A DNA stretch of 64,000 nucleotides from Chryseobacterium sp. c4a (GCF_009900745.1 NZ_WXVU01000010.1:62074-126073), one strand, 5' to 3'; shown: positions 20,711 to 29,145, counted from the stretch's first letter. The notes: generated by a model not told the origin, from the letters alone. A program made the numbers and translations.

Positions 20711-22000
20711 CTAAACTTCTAAAACTGAATGATCGGCTGTAGTAAACACTATTGGTAGTTTCTCCAAACCACGCATGATACTATTCATTTTAAATTTTAA
20801 CACTGTATTTTCAGCTAAGGAGAAATGGGGAAAGCGTTCCAAAAGAGTACAAATGGCTATTTCTGCCTCAACTTTACCAAGCGATGCACCTGTACAAAAA
20901 TGAATTCCACTTCCGAACGATAAATGTTTATTATCCTTTCTTTCAATGTCAAATTTATCAGGCTCCATAAATTTACATTCGTCGTGATTTGCAGAACCAA
21001 TACAAATCAGCACAAGCTCCCCTTTAGGAATTAATGTACCATTTATTTCTGTGTCTTCTATTGGATATCGTTCGCTCGCCAATAATACAGGGGGATCTTT
21101 TCTAAGCATTTCCTCAATAGCGCTGTGAATTAAAGTAGGATTTTGTCGTAACTTATCTAATTGGCTAGGATTTTCAATAAGCAACAAAATTCCATTTCCG
21201 ATCAGATTCACAGAGGTCTCATATCCCGCAGCAAATAGCAAAAAGATAGTCGACAATAATTCCTGTTCGTTTAGGTTTTCGTCTTCTTCTTGCGCCTGTA
21301 ACAAGGCCGTTATCAGATCTTCTTTTGGCTGCTTACGTCGTTCATCTAAAATTTGATGAAGATATTCTGTAAAGCCCTGAATAGCACTTGGAATTAGTGC
21401 CATGCGTTCTTCTGCTGAAACGTTTGAATCAATATTCAATATAATATTTGCCCATCGTCTGAACAACTCCTTATCTTTCGAAGGTATCCCTAATAATTCC
21501 GAAATTATGCTTATTGGTAAGGGTAAGGCATATTCACTGATAATATCCATGCTATTAGCGGTAGCTACCTTAACATCGATCAGATCATTGGCCATCTTCT
21601 GAATCTGAGGCCGCATCTTTTCCACTAGTTTAGGAGTAAATGCTTTTTGAATCAGCCGTTTCATTTTTGTATGTTCAGGTGGATCCATGTTAAGTAAATG
21701 GTGACTGAACAGCATGCTACTGTTCATTGCAGACTCCTTGCCTTCTTGCGGCGTTACTTTACGTATGTCTTTAACAAAAATCGGATTCCTAAATATTTGT
21801 ATGGCATCCTCATATTTAGTTACCATCCAAAAGGCTTGACCGTTCCCAAAACTGACCTTTTTAATCGGTGATCTTTCTCGCATATAAGCATAAACAGGAA
21901 AAGGGTTCTGTATAAATTCGGGATTAGTGAAATCAACTTTGGGTACCTGAACATCTTTTCCAAATGGACATTTACCTTTTTCTTCATTGTTTGTTTCCAT
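20711..22000 (-). CDS. Cytochrome P450
   Basis: A 429-residue soluble bacterial P450. Visible landmarks are the I-helix oxygen-activation motif AAGYETS, the K-helix ExxR in IEEMLRKDPP, and the heme loop FGSGIHFCTGASL with the ligand cysteine near residue 369. Before these lies the HHLLNMDPPEHTKMKR segment typical of class I P450s. No membrane anchor. It sits among PKS tailoring genes, so a hydroxylation or other oxidation of the polyketide is likely; the position attacked cannot be read from sequence. A dedicated ferredoxin or reductase is not seen in the window. Confidence 0.95.
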   Translation of the reverse strand: METNNEEKGKCPFGKDVQVPKVDFTNPEFIQNPFPVYAYMRERSPIKKVSFGNGQAFWMVTKYEDAIQIFRNPIFVKDIRKVTPQEGKESAMNSSMLFSHHLLNMDPPEHTKMKRLIQKAFTPKLVEKMRPQIQKMANDLIDVKVATANSMDIISEYALPLPISIISELLGIPSKDKELFRRWANIILNIDSNVSAEERMALIPSAIQGFTEYLHQILDERRKQPKEDLITALLQAQEEDENLNEQELLSTIFLLFAAGYETSVNLIGNGILLLIENPSQLDKLRQNPTLIHSAIEEMLRKDPPVLLASERYPIEDTEINGTLIPKGELVLICIGSANHDECKFMEPDKFDIERKDNKHLSFGSGIHFCTGASLGKVEAEIAICTLLERFPHFSLAENTVLKFKMNSIMRGLEKLPIVFTTADHSVLEV

Positions 22001-22192
22001 ACTATTTTTAAATTAACTATATCAATTATTAACCTTTATTCAAAAGCGGACAGCCGTGTATACCTATCAAAACAGTTCAAATTCCTTATTGGCAGTAATA
22101 ATACACGATATACCAACAAGCAGAATTTTCAGCTAGCAAACTAGTTCCAGTAGAAACAGAAACTATTTACACGTATTTAGTAGCGGCATCAA

Positions 22193-22786
22193 TTAAATAA
22201 GCGGGAACTTCTTTCCAGCAACTACTGCCTCTAATAGTTCTTTCTTAACATGGGTATTCACACCGGCGATTTTTGTGCTGAACTCGCATTTCACTTCACC
22301 TACTCCTTTAGCAAACCAAATTATTAAGCTGTGATTGATTGGGAACAAGCCCTTTTTACTGGCTGTTGATTTTATCTTTAGACATTGTTTAAAAGTACCG
22401 GCGGGCACTTCTACATCTTCGAAACCAAGTAATGTACTACTTCCATTTATCTCACCGAAATTAAAATTGAGATTGAAAATAGAAAATATCACTTTTGAGG
22501 TGTAACCATATACTCCCCCTATTGCTACTACCTTGGGCGAAAGAGTTAAGGGGGGATTATAAACCATTTTACCGGCTTTCTTTTTAATGACATGCGTACT
22601 CAACCCGTTTTTATATTCTAACAAGACGACAGAACCATCAGATGACTCTACTTTTTGAAGATTTAAACCATTAAAAAAAACATCCTCAACCACTAAATGG
22701 CTTAGTTTTGTTTTATTATTTTTCAAATACAACCAAAAATTATCTTTTTCCAAAGGATTATACTCCTCTATAAAATATTCTTCCAT
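22193..22786 (-). CDS. Unrecognised 197-residue cluster protein
   Basis: I do not recognise this protein with confidence. It is beta-rich, lacks a signal peptide, and has a block GFEDVEVPAGTFKQCLKIK followed by a tract IIWFAKGVGEVK, a pattern reminiscent of DUF3108-like and lipoprotein-type beta folds that end in 'W-x-a-x-G-V-G'. It lies between the P450 and phosphopantetheinyl transferase genes, with 192- and 182-base gaps, on the operon strand. A lipid- or polyketide-binding role is conceivable but only inferred from the fold resemblance and neighbours. Confidence 0.6.
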   Translation of the reverse strand: MEEYFIEEYNPLEKDNFWLYLKNNKTKLSHLVVEDVFFNGLNLQKVESSDGSVVLLEYKNGLSTHVIKKKAGKMVYNPPLTLSPKVVAIGGVYGYTSKVIFSIFNLNFNFGEINGSSTLLGFEDVEVPAGTFKQCLKIKSTASKKGLFPINHSLIIWFAKGVGEVKCEFSTKIAGVNTHVKKELLEAVVAGKKFPLI

Positions 22787-22968
22787 TTTATTTAGCTTAG
22801 ATTTATAAACTACACAGACAACTTATTTTTGAATTTTATTTAGTTTTCAGTAACCCAAAAGCAATGAAATAACCATCACGATAGCATTACCTATATCGAA
22901 TTGAGTATTGGGGCAATATACCTTCAGGCTCAAAGGTATTACTTAGTATCTCTGGGAATCTTTACGAT

Positions 22969-23658
22969 TTATACTATCCGACTATAAAGCTCTTCTAAAT
23001 CAATAACTTCCCAGATATCGATTTTAATTTCTGAATAAGAAGAAACCCCCAAAGTGTAGTACTCATTGAACAAGAGTGTTTTTGAAAAAACGTTCACATT
23101 TTCAAAATTATTATGTAACTGAAATTCAAAACTATTTGATATAAAAGAGATATCTTTCAGTTTTAAATCATGATAAAACCCCTTGCCAGTAAGCTTCAAA
23201 TAACTTTCTTTCAAGGTCCAAATTTTATAGAAAAAAAGCAACCGATCCGATTCATTGCTATCCAGATATTTTTGATATTCGTTATTGGAAAAGCAATATT
23301 CAATAAAGCTTTCTGACTTATCGTTAATTAACTCCACATCAATGCCAATCTCCTCATTGCCGTAAGCACAAATTACCCAATCTCCGGAATGTGATAAATT
23401 AAAATGAAAATCGGGTAGCCCTATGATGAATGGCTTTCTAAATACCCCATAACCAAATTGGATGTCTGGGTTTTTAATTCCGAAATTTTCAATAACTACT
23501 AATCTAACCAATAATTCAGCAATCAATGTCCGTTCAGCATCTCGTTTAAAAAGAAAATTGGTCAAGGATTCTTTCTTTTCCGCTGTAATTAACTGGATAA
23601 ATTCAGTATATATGGCTTTAGAAATACCATTTTTTACAGAGAGCGCTATTATTTTCAT
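22969..23658 (-). CDS. 4'-phosphopantetheinyl transferase, Sfp type
   Basis: The 229-residue protein has the three blocks of Sfp-type transferases: FNLSHSGDW, the magnesium-binding IGIDVELI, and the KIWTLKESYLKLTGKG helix. It transfers phosphopantetheine from CoA to the ACP serines, so it would activate the PKS carriers at Ser623 and Ser2069 of the first PKS and Ser975 of the second. The start at 23658 (MKIIALSVKN) is natural. A private PPTase inside the cluster supports a self-contained island. Confidence 0.93.
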   Translation of the reverse strand: MKIIALSVKNGISKAIYTEFIQLITAEKKESLTNFLFKRDAERTLIAELLVRLVVIENFGIKNPDIQFGYGVFRKPFIIGLPDFHFNLSHSGDWVICAYGNEEIGIDVELINDKSESFIEYCFSNNEYQKYLDSNESDRLLFFYKIWTLKESYLKLTGKGFYHDLKLKDISFISNSFEFQLHNNFENVNVFSKTLLFNEYYTLGVSSYSEIKIDIWEVIDLEELYSRIV

Positions 23659-23804
23659 GCGATGTCTTTTCCGTTAGAAGAAAGACTTAAAAAAGTTCTA
23701 AAAAACGAATCGTATGCTATAATAATATGGCTATTCGGTTTTAGTTATTGCTCATTTATAGTCTGAGTGCATTGTGCTTGTATAAAACCAACGAAATTAA
23801 ATCG

Positions 23805-24671
23805 TTACTTATCTTGCTTCATTGCATTGGCTCCAAAATATACTTCCATCCTCTTGTACCAGCCTTCATCGTCAATGGCATTCCATTCTACCCATTGCTC
23901 ATCACTCATAGCATTCCGCCAGGAAATAGACTGTTCTACTTCGTCACCTACCGGATGTCTTAATTTCCAATCGTCACTCTCAGCAACTTCAAAAATCTTA
24001 TCTGCTACAAGACAGGGAGGCGTTGGTTTTTTTAGTGATTCGTTGTAAAATATCGAAACACGTTTCGAATGTGGATAAATGGACTCTTTATGTATAGTCA
24101 GATTGCGAGCCATTTGCGTATCAATAATACCGGGTTCAATAATCGAGACCTTAACATTAAAGGGGTTTAGCTCTTGTGCTAAAACTTCGCTAATAGCTTC
24201 CAAAGCATGCTTGCTTGCTCCATAGGCTCCTAATGGACTATTCGCCATACGACCCGCCACAGATGAAATGTTTATGATATTGCCCTTCTTGCTTTTCCTC
24301 ATTTGGGGCAATACGGCTTTAATACACCGTAATACTCCCAAATAATTCGTATTCATTATTGCTTGAAAATCGGCAATTTCCAATTCTTCAATTGATCCAT
24401 GTCGCTCAATTCCAGCATTATTAACAAGAACATCCAGCGAACCACACTGCTTAATAACGGAGTTCATACATTGCTTAACGGAAACATCGGAATCAACATC
24501 CATTTCTAAAATGGTTACATCCAAAGATTCATCATCAATCTTTTTCTTCAACGCTGAAGCTGATTCAAGGTTGAGCATGGTAGCAAATACTTTATATCCT
24601 CCTCGGCTGAACTTTAAGGCTGCTTCAAGCCCAATTCCTCTACATGTTCCTGTAATAAGGACTGTTTTCAT
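23805..24671 (-). CDS. Short-chain dehydrogenase/reductase
   Basis: Classical SDR of 288 residues: nucleotide-binding TGTCRGIG at 8-14, NNAG near 85-88, catalytic Ser136/137, Tyr150 and Lys154 (YGASK). It has a C-terminal extension of about 40 residues beyond the usual 250-residue core. The cofactor preference (NAD or NADP) is not clear. It lies in the tailoring block between the methyltransferase and the phosphopantetheinyl transferase, so oxidation or reduction of the polyketide or a precursor is likely, but a specific substrate cannot be assigned. Confidence 0.88.
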   Translation of the reverse strand: MKTVLITGTCRGIGLEAALKFSRGGYKVFATMLNLESASALKKKIDDESLDVTILEMDVDSDVSVKQCMNSVIKQCGSLDVLVNNAGIERHGSIEELEIADFQAIMNTNYLGVLRCIKAVLPQMRKSKKGNIINISSVAGRMANSPLGAYGASKHALEAISEVLAQELNPFNVKVSIIEPGIIDTQMARNLTIHKESIYPHSKRVSIFYNESLKKPTPPCLVADKIFEVAESDDWKLRHPVGDEVEQSISWRNAMSDEQWVEWNAIDDEGWYKRMEVYFGANAMKQDK

Positions 24672-24860
24672 ATTATTTAAAACTTAAAATTTAAAAACAA
24701 AGCGGTTGTCGTCTTATCATTATATCTTAAAACAATTTTCTAACAGCAATACAACTTTTTCTACAAAATGTTGTATTTCAAGGTTTGTGAATAACTGTTC
24801 ATGTATCATTTCAAAATTGGGAATTTATATCTATCAACAATATGATGATTTACATTAAAT

Positions 24861-25676
24861 CTATTTTTTGGCAGCAATCATCATATGGGGACTAAAGGAA
24901 ATAAGATTTTTATCGTTCTCCGTTAGTTTAAGTAGCTCCATTAGAATTTTTCGTTTTGAAGGATTCGCCTGAGATTCGAAATAATTTTTATCTAACCAGA
25001 TAAAACCTTCAACGGCAAAAATATCCAAAAATTCAAAACTGCATTCTTTTACTTCTTTTATCAAATCCTCTTGTTTATAATAGTAACCATGAGGTAGCAT
25101 TCCTGGTATATTTTTAGGAGCATCGTGAATACCACTGGTTAACTCTTCTCGGCACATGCTGAAAAACTCGTCATGTCCAATCACTCCTTGTATTAAGGCA
25201 GCAATGGTCGAGGCTGTGTAGTTTATTGCAAATCCAAGAAGAATCCCCCCAGGTTTCAATACACGCCTAGCTTCTTTTAAACAGTCATTGCGCTTCTTTT
25301 CATCTTGAAGATGATACAATGGCCCATGCAAAATAACTATATCAGCAAAATTATTTTCAAATTTTAAGTTTCCCGCCTCGCCTTGAATGCATTCAAACTT
25401 CGCTTTTTTGGCTCTTTTTTGAGCTTGCCGAATATGCTTTAATACAGGCTCTACTAAATAAACCGAATGTCCATTTTTTGCCATCCACTCCGAGTAGATA
25501 CCAGGTCCGCCGCCAACATCCAAAACAATAGATGGCTTTTGAGAAATAAATCGACTAATTAGATTTTTGTTTCTTTCGAACTCGAGCGGTCCAAGTCCTA
25601 TCTGAAGCCTAGTTTCTTCAGAAGTTTTCGAATAAAAATCATCAATTTCTTTATTAATTAAACTCTTACTTTTCAT
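24861..25676 (-). CDS. SAM-dependent class I methyltransferase
   Basis: The 271-residue protein has methyltransferase motif I VLDVGGGPGI at 51-60, an acidic strand-2 end (VYLVEPV), the DIVILHGPLYHL post-I region and EARRVLKPGGILLGF. It is a stand-alone enzyme, distinct from the C-methyltransferase domain inside the second PKS. O-methylation of a hydroxyl (phenol or chain) or a carboxyl is the likely job in this cluster, by inference. A 226-base leader separates it from the antiterminator gene upstream. Confidence 0.88.
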   Translation of the reverse strand: MKSKSLINKEIDDFYSKTSEETRLQIGLGPLEFERNKNLISRFISQKPSIVLDVGGGPGIYSEWMAKNGHSVYLVEPVLKHIRQAQKRAKKAKFECIQGEAGNLKFENNFADIVILHGPLYHLQDEKKRNDCLKEARRVLKPGGILLGFAINYTASTIAALIQGVIGHDEFFSMCREELTSGIHDAPKNIPGMLPHGYYYKQEDLIKEVKECSFEFLDIFAVEGFIWLDKNYFESQANPSKRKILMELLKLTENDKNLISFSPHMMIAAKK

Positions 25677-25759
25677 ATTATCATATTAAACTATTCAAAA
25701 TCAAACTTGTAATGCATAAATAAAATTAATACATTTCATTATAAAAAGACTACTTAATG

Positions 25760-25767
25760 CAAATATA
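25760..25767 (-). promoter_or_regulatory. Candidate promoter -7 element ahead of the methyltransferase gene
   Basis: The minus strand reads TATATTTG, matching TAnnTTTG exactly, 83 bases before the start codon at 25676 and inside the 226-base gap after the antiterminator gene. No clear TTTG lies 19 bases upstream. If used, the tailoring/PKS operon would start here with a leader of about 75 bases, the sort of place where a NusG-like antiterminator would load. Confidence 0.4.
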
Positions 25768-25902
25768 GTAATCTTAAAGAATACAGAAATAAGACTACTA
25801 AAATGATTTTGATAAACCGCGGGATCTAAATGGGAAAATCACAAGCTTTAATACATTTTTCCTACAAAAATGCTGGATAAATGTTACTATTATCTCAATT
25901 TC

Positions 25903-26409
25903 TTAGATAAGATAATTTGAAGGAACAATAGCACTAATATTTAGTTTCAAAGATTCAATGTATACAAAAATCCTTCTTTCGTTTTCAATCTTTATTACTT
26001 CACATGTTAAACCTTCAAGAGCCCCAGAGTTAATTTTAACTAATTCACCAACTTTTGGAAGATTAACAGAGGTCTCTACGTTCGAAATACCACTATCTGT
26101 TATAAATTTTTTGATAGTTAATATCTCACTATCACGTATTTTCGCATACTTACCACCAAAACTGATATAATTAAATACTCCATCTATTTCGAGAGCTTTA
26201 AAAAATTCATTTTTCGTACGCACATTGAGAAACACGTATGAAGGAAATAGTGGCTTATTAACTATCTTTTTACGATCTGACCATCTTTGTGAAACTTCAA
26301 ATGTCGGTAAAAAAGAATCAAAATTCATTTCCCTTAGTAGGTGGTTTATTTTTTTCTCGTGCTGAAATTTCACATACAAAACATACCATCCTAGATACGA
26401 GTGTGCCAT
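25903..26409 (-). CDS. NusG-family transcription antiterminator (UpxY/LoaP-like)
   Basis: The 168-residue protein has an N-terminal NGN domain (WYVLYVKFQHEKKINHLL, then FLPTFEV, PLFPSYVFLN) and a C-terminal KOW-like part (VGELVKINSGALEGLTCEV). Specialised NusG paralogues of this size lead capsule operons in Bacteroides (UpxY) and long polyketide operons in Firmicutes (LoaP). This gene is the first of more than 26 kb of co-directional biosynthetic genes, exactly the setting in which such a factor prevents early termination. The role is inferred from family and position. Confidence 0.9.
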   Translation of the reverse strand: MAHSYLGWYVLYVKFQHEKKINHLLREMNFDSFLPTFEVSQRWSDRKKIVNKPLFPSYVFLNVRTKNEFFKALEIDGVFNYISFGGKYAKIRDSEILTIKKFITDSGISNVETSVNLPKVGELVKINSGALEGLTCEVIKIENERRIFVYIESLKLNISAIVPSNYLI

Positions 26410-26432
26410 ATATAATATATTTTAAATTAATT

Positions 26433-26441
26433 CAAAATATA
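26433..26441 (-). promoter_or_regulatory. Weak promoter-like -7 element before the antiterminator gene
   Basis: On the minus strand TATATTTTG lies 23 bases before the start codon at 26409. It is one base longer than TAnnTTTG and lacks a well-placed -33 TTTG. The surrounding 26442-26699 is AT-rich, with no gene and no other signal that I could find. Confidence 0.25.
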
Positions 26442-26699
26442 AATTTCTTAACATTTAACACCTAACGCCTTTGAAACTGTTACAAGTGTAGAATGATGTG
26501 AATAGTTTATTCAAAATGCTTCATAAAAGACATCTCAAATTTAAGGTATTAACAAGGTATTCAATAGTTTTGCCAAACTAATACCTGAGGCTATTTCTTT
26601 TACAAAGAATAGGGCTCCGCCACTGCGAATCACATTTAGCTATTCTCATTTCTTCTTGCAGTAGTTACTCAACTAATCCACGTTTGTAAATATAAGAAT

Positions 26700-26753
26700 T
26701 AAATCTATAGGGAGTGAAAAAAAAGTCTTTTTTTTTCACTCCCTATAGATTTA
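26700..26753. repeat. Long near-perfect palindrome with A8/T9 inner arms
   Basis: A 17-base perfect outer arm (26700-26716 against 26737-26753; CTATAGGGAGTG core) continues into A8 on one side and T9 on the other, with a three-base centre. The T-tract is inside the stem rather than after it, so it does not look like an ordinary terminator. It abuts the truncated front of the transposase pseudogene. Two copies of an element end joined head-to-head is one possible origin. Confidence 0.75.
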
Positions 26754-26754
26754 C

Positions 26755-27325
26755 ATTAAAATTTTCAACATATACAATAGACCGAGTCCAGTTTGATACG
26801 TGCAAAATAGCTCCCGGTATTTATCAATATGCAGCCATTGATGATTGTTCCCGCTATCAAGTTATAAATATTTATCCCCGAAGAACATCTACTAATACAT
26901 TGAAGTTTATTGATAAAGTATAATAGAGAAAATGCATTTTCCTATTCAACGAATACAAGCCGATAGAGGGGATGAATTATTTGCTGTAAAGGTTCAAAAG
27001 TTAATGGAATATTGTATTAAATTCGGACCTAATAAACCTCGTTCTCACCATTTGAATGGAAAAGTGGAAAGAGTACAAAAAATGATTTACAGGAATTTTA
27101 TGCCGATCACGATTAAAAAAAATCAATCTTAGGGAAGAATTGGGCTATTGGCAGCATTTTTATAATTGGGAGAGGCCTCATAGCTCTTTAAAGGGGAAAA
27201 CACAGATAGATATAATTTCTGAACTGAGTAATAAGATTCCTTTCTCTGATGAAGTAGAATATTTGTATAATCCTCTTCAGGAACGCATTCAGATCCAAGA
27301 TTATCAAATGGATTTAAGAAATTGA
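26755..27325 (+). pseudogene. Decayed IS481-type transposase (DDE integrase core), two frameshifts
   Basis: Three consecutive fragments in different frames together spell the catalytic half of an IS481-family transposase: VQFDTCKIAPGIYQYAAIDD and PRRTSTNT to about 26923; FPIQRIQADRGDE and HLNGKVERVQ from 26932 to about 27120; then YWQHFYNWERPHSSLKGKT to 27325. The first break is a two-base insertion (or one-base loss) in GTATAATAGAG near 26918-26924. The second lies in the poly-A run near 27113-27121. The N-terminal helix-turn-helix half is missing and is replaced by the palindrome at 26700. No matching terminal repeat follows the stop. It is a remnant, not an active element. Confidence 0.85.
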
Positions 27326-27349
27326 AAGTATCTATATAATACTTACAAT

Positions 27350-28573
27350 TTAACATCCTTTCTTAATAAATTTCTGTTTTAATAATATCATATCCTCACT
27401 TACTTTCTTATCCAGAATTTTGGCATAATGCTGAGTTGTTCTTATATTTTTGTGACCAAGCATTTTACTCACACTCTCAATAGAAACTCCATTTGACAAG
27501 GTAACTGTTGTGGCAAAAGTATGGCGTGCTATATGATAGGTTAATTCTTTGTTGATACTACATAGATCAGCAATTTCTTTCAAATAGGCATTCATTTTTT
27601 GATTACTGAGAACAGGAAGTAGCCTTCCACTATTTATACAAGACGGATGATTTATATATTTTTCAATAATGTAATCGGCTTGAGCAAGCAATGGAATGTT
27701 AGAGGTTGTTTTCGTTTTTTGTCGTTTGGTAAAAATCCATCGAGCTCCATCGAGTCCAATATTGATATTGTTGATAGTTAACTGTCTTGTATCAATATAT
27801 GCCAACCCTGTAAAGCAACTGAATAAAAAAATATCTCTAACTAATGATAACCGATCATTTTTGAAATCTTTAACGAAAACCTTTTCAAGATCTTGATCAT
27901 TAAGAAATATTCTTGTTACTTCATCAAATTTTGAATCATAATTTATAAATGGGTCTTTTTCCACCCAACCGTGTGCCAAACAAATCCTTATAATCTTTCC
28001 AAAATTCTTAATATACTTTACAGCCGTATTATTACTACAAGATTTTTCAGTTCGTAGAAAAAATTCAAAATCATTGAGAAAAGCATAGTTAATATTTCTA
28101 ATATCAATATCAGAAATATTATACTTCCAATCTAAAAATTCTTTGGTATGGCTTAAGCAAGTTTTATAACGAGTTAATGTTCCTTTAGCATACTCCTTCC
28201 CCACTAACTTCTCCATTCTATCATTATGATTTTGAAATATAGTAACCAGCATCCTATTCTTTTGATCTTTTCCCAATAGTTTGTTCTTAAGGAGCTCGCT
28301 GCTTACTAACTCTCCATCCCTTATCATTTTGTGATAGGTATCATAAACTTTCTGTTCAAACGTTTTAAGATAGAAATTAAGAGATTTACATTCTTCTGAA
28401 GATCCTTTCACACTTTGAGCTTGAGAGTTCCATTTCGAAGGTAATATGGTTCGTTTTGTACTTAGCTCAGAAATTTTGCCATCAATAGTAATTCTCATAT
28501 AGATAGGTACTTCTCCCTTAGTGTTGGCTTTAGCTTTTTTGAGATAAAAAAGTAGATTGAATGTCTTATTCAT
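27350..28573 (-). CDS. Tyrosine site-specific recombinase/integrase (Bacteroidota type)
   Basis: A 407-residue phage-integrase-family protein: an N-terminal arm-binding domain (residues 1-90, FYLKKAKANTKGEVPIY), a SAM-like core-binding domain (about 105-210) and a catalytic domain with the TKRQKTK lysine patch (282-288), HIAR (His347, Arg350), LGH His374 and nucleophile Tyr383. The first catalytic arginine sits in a CFTGLAYID context, as usual for this Bacteroidota subfamily. It is intact. Its position, a few hundred bases from the 3' end of a tRNA-Asp gene and beside the biosynthetic island, suggests it mobilised the island. Directionality factors and the far attachment site are not in view. 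Confidence 0.93.
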   Translation of the reverse strand: MNKTFNLLFYLKKAKANTKGEVPIYMRITIDGKISELSTKRTILPSKWNSQAQSVKGSSEECKSLNFYLKTFEQKVYDTYHKMIRDGELVSSELLKNKLLGKDQKNRMLVTIFQNHNDRMEKLVGKEYAKGTLTRYKTCLSHTKEFLDWKYNISDIDIRNINYAFLNDFEFFLRTEKSCSNNTAVKYIKNFGKIIRICLAHGWVEKDPFINYDSKFDEVTRIFLNDQDLEKVFVKDFKNDRLSLVRDIFLFSCFTGLAYIDTRQLTINNINIGLDGARWIFTKRQKTKTTSNIPLLAQADYIIEKYINHPSCINSGRLLPVLSNQKMNAYLKEIADLCSINKELTYHIARHTFATTVTLSNGVSIESVSKMLGHKNIRTTQHYAKILDKKVSEDMILLKQKFIKKGC

Positions 28574-28676
28574 TTTATGCTGCTTTTAAAAATTTTAAAC
28601 TTAAACTCTTTAAAAACGTTCCACAAGATGTTCAATTTCTGAATAAGCCCATGAACAAGCTTTTTTCTTACTTTTT

Positions 28677-28722
28677 AGTGACCTCTATTCTACCTTTTCA
28701 ACAGGTCACTGAATAGGTCACT
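28677..28722. repeat. Three 8-base AGGTCACT sites upstream of the integrase gene
   Basis: AGGTCACT occurs at 28703-28710 and 28715-28722 (12-base period) and inverted as AGTGACCT at 28677-28684, within the 195-base region between the integrase start and the tRNA terminator. Such clustered short repeats are typical of recombinase arm sites or of an operator controlling the integrase. Function is inference. Confidence 0.5.
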
Positions 28723-28754
28723 TTCATATTGTGATTTTTTAGCTCCTTTTGGAA

Positions 28755-28802
28755 CAGGCACAAAACAAAAAAAGCTTTAAAACATCTGTTTTAAAGCTTT
28801 TT
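28755..28802 (-). terminator. Intrinsic terminator of the tRNA-Asp operon
   Basis: A perfect 15-bp inverted repeat (28769-28783 and 28788-28802, four-base loop) lies 23 bases beyond the last tRNA gene. Reading leftward, the stem is followed by a run of T (interrupted by G). The A/T-symmetric arms could also stop transcription coming from the integrase side. Confidence 0.85.
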
Positions 28803-28825
28803 GTACTATTTTGATTGAATAGTTG

Positions 28826-28899
28826 CGATCCGGACGGGACTCGAACCCGCGACCTCCGCCGTGACAGGGCGGCATTCTAACCAGCTGAACTACCGGATC
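28826..28899 (-). tRNA. tRNA-Asp(GTC), copy 4 in transcription order
   Basis: 74 nt on the minus strand. Acceptor GATCCGG pairs with CCGGATC, discriminator G; anticodon loop CTGTCAC gives GTC; the T-loop GGTTCGAGTCC is present; CCA is not encoded. Identical to the other three copies. This copy is nearest the integrase, so its 3' end at 28826 is the most likely chromosomal side of an island attachment site. Confidence 0.97.
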
Positions 28900-28931
28900 A
28901 ATTTTTTTAAAGTAAATTGAGAAAACTTCTG

Positions 28932-29005
28932 CGATCCGGACGGGACTCGAACCCGCGACCTCCGCCGTGACAGGGCGGCATTCTAACCAGCTGAACTACC
29001 GGATC
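28932..29005 (-). tRNA. tRNA-Asp(GTC), copy 3
   Basis: Same 74-nt sequence as the copy at 28826-28899, with anticodon GTC in CTGTCAC and a full 7-bp acceptor stem. A 32-base AT-rich spacer separates it from the neighbouring copy. Confidence 0.97.
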
Positions 29006-29038
29006 AATTTTTTTAAAAAGAAATTGAGAAAACTTCTG

Positions 29039-29112
29039 CGATCCGGACGGGACTCGAACCCGCGACCTCCGCCGTGACAGGGCGGCATTCTAACCAGCTG
29101 AACTACCGGATC
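29039..29112 (-). tRNA. tRNA-Asp(GTC), copy 2
   Basis: Same 74-nt sequence and anticodon GTC. The 33-base spacers on either side are themselves similar (AATTTTTTTAAA, then TTGAGAAAACTTCTG), showing that the array grew by tandem duplication of a unit of about 107 bases. Confidence 0.97.
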
Positions 29113-29145
29113 AATTTTATTTTAAAAGTAATTGAAAAACTTTTG

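Noticed and set aside
28826..28840. Exact attachment-site core in the tRNA-Asp 3' end
   Set aside because: No second copy outside the tRNA array was found in the window; the other end lies beyond base 1, so no core is claimed.
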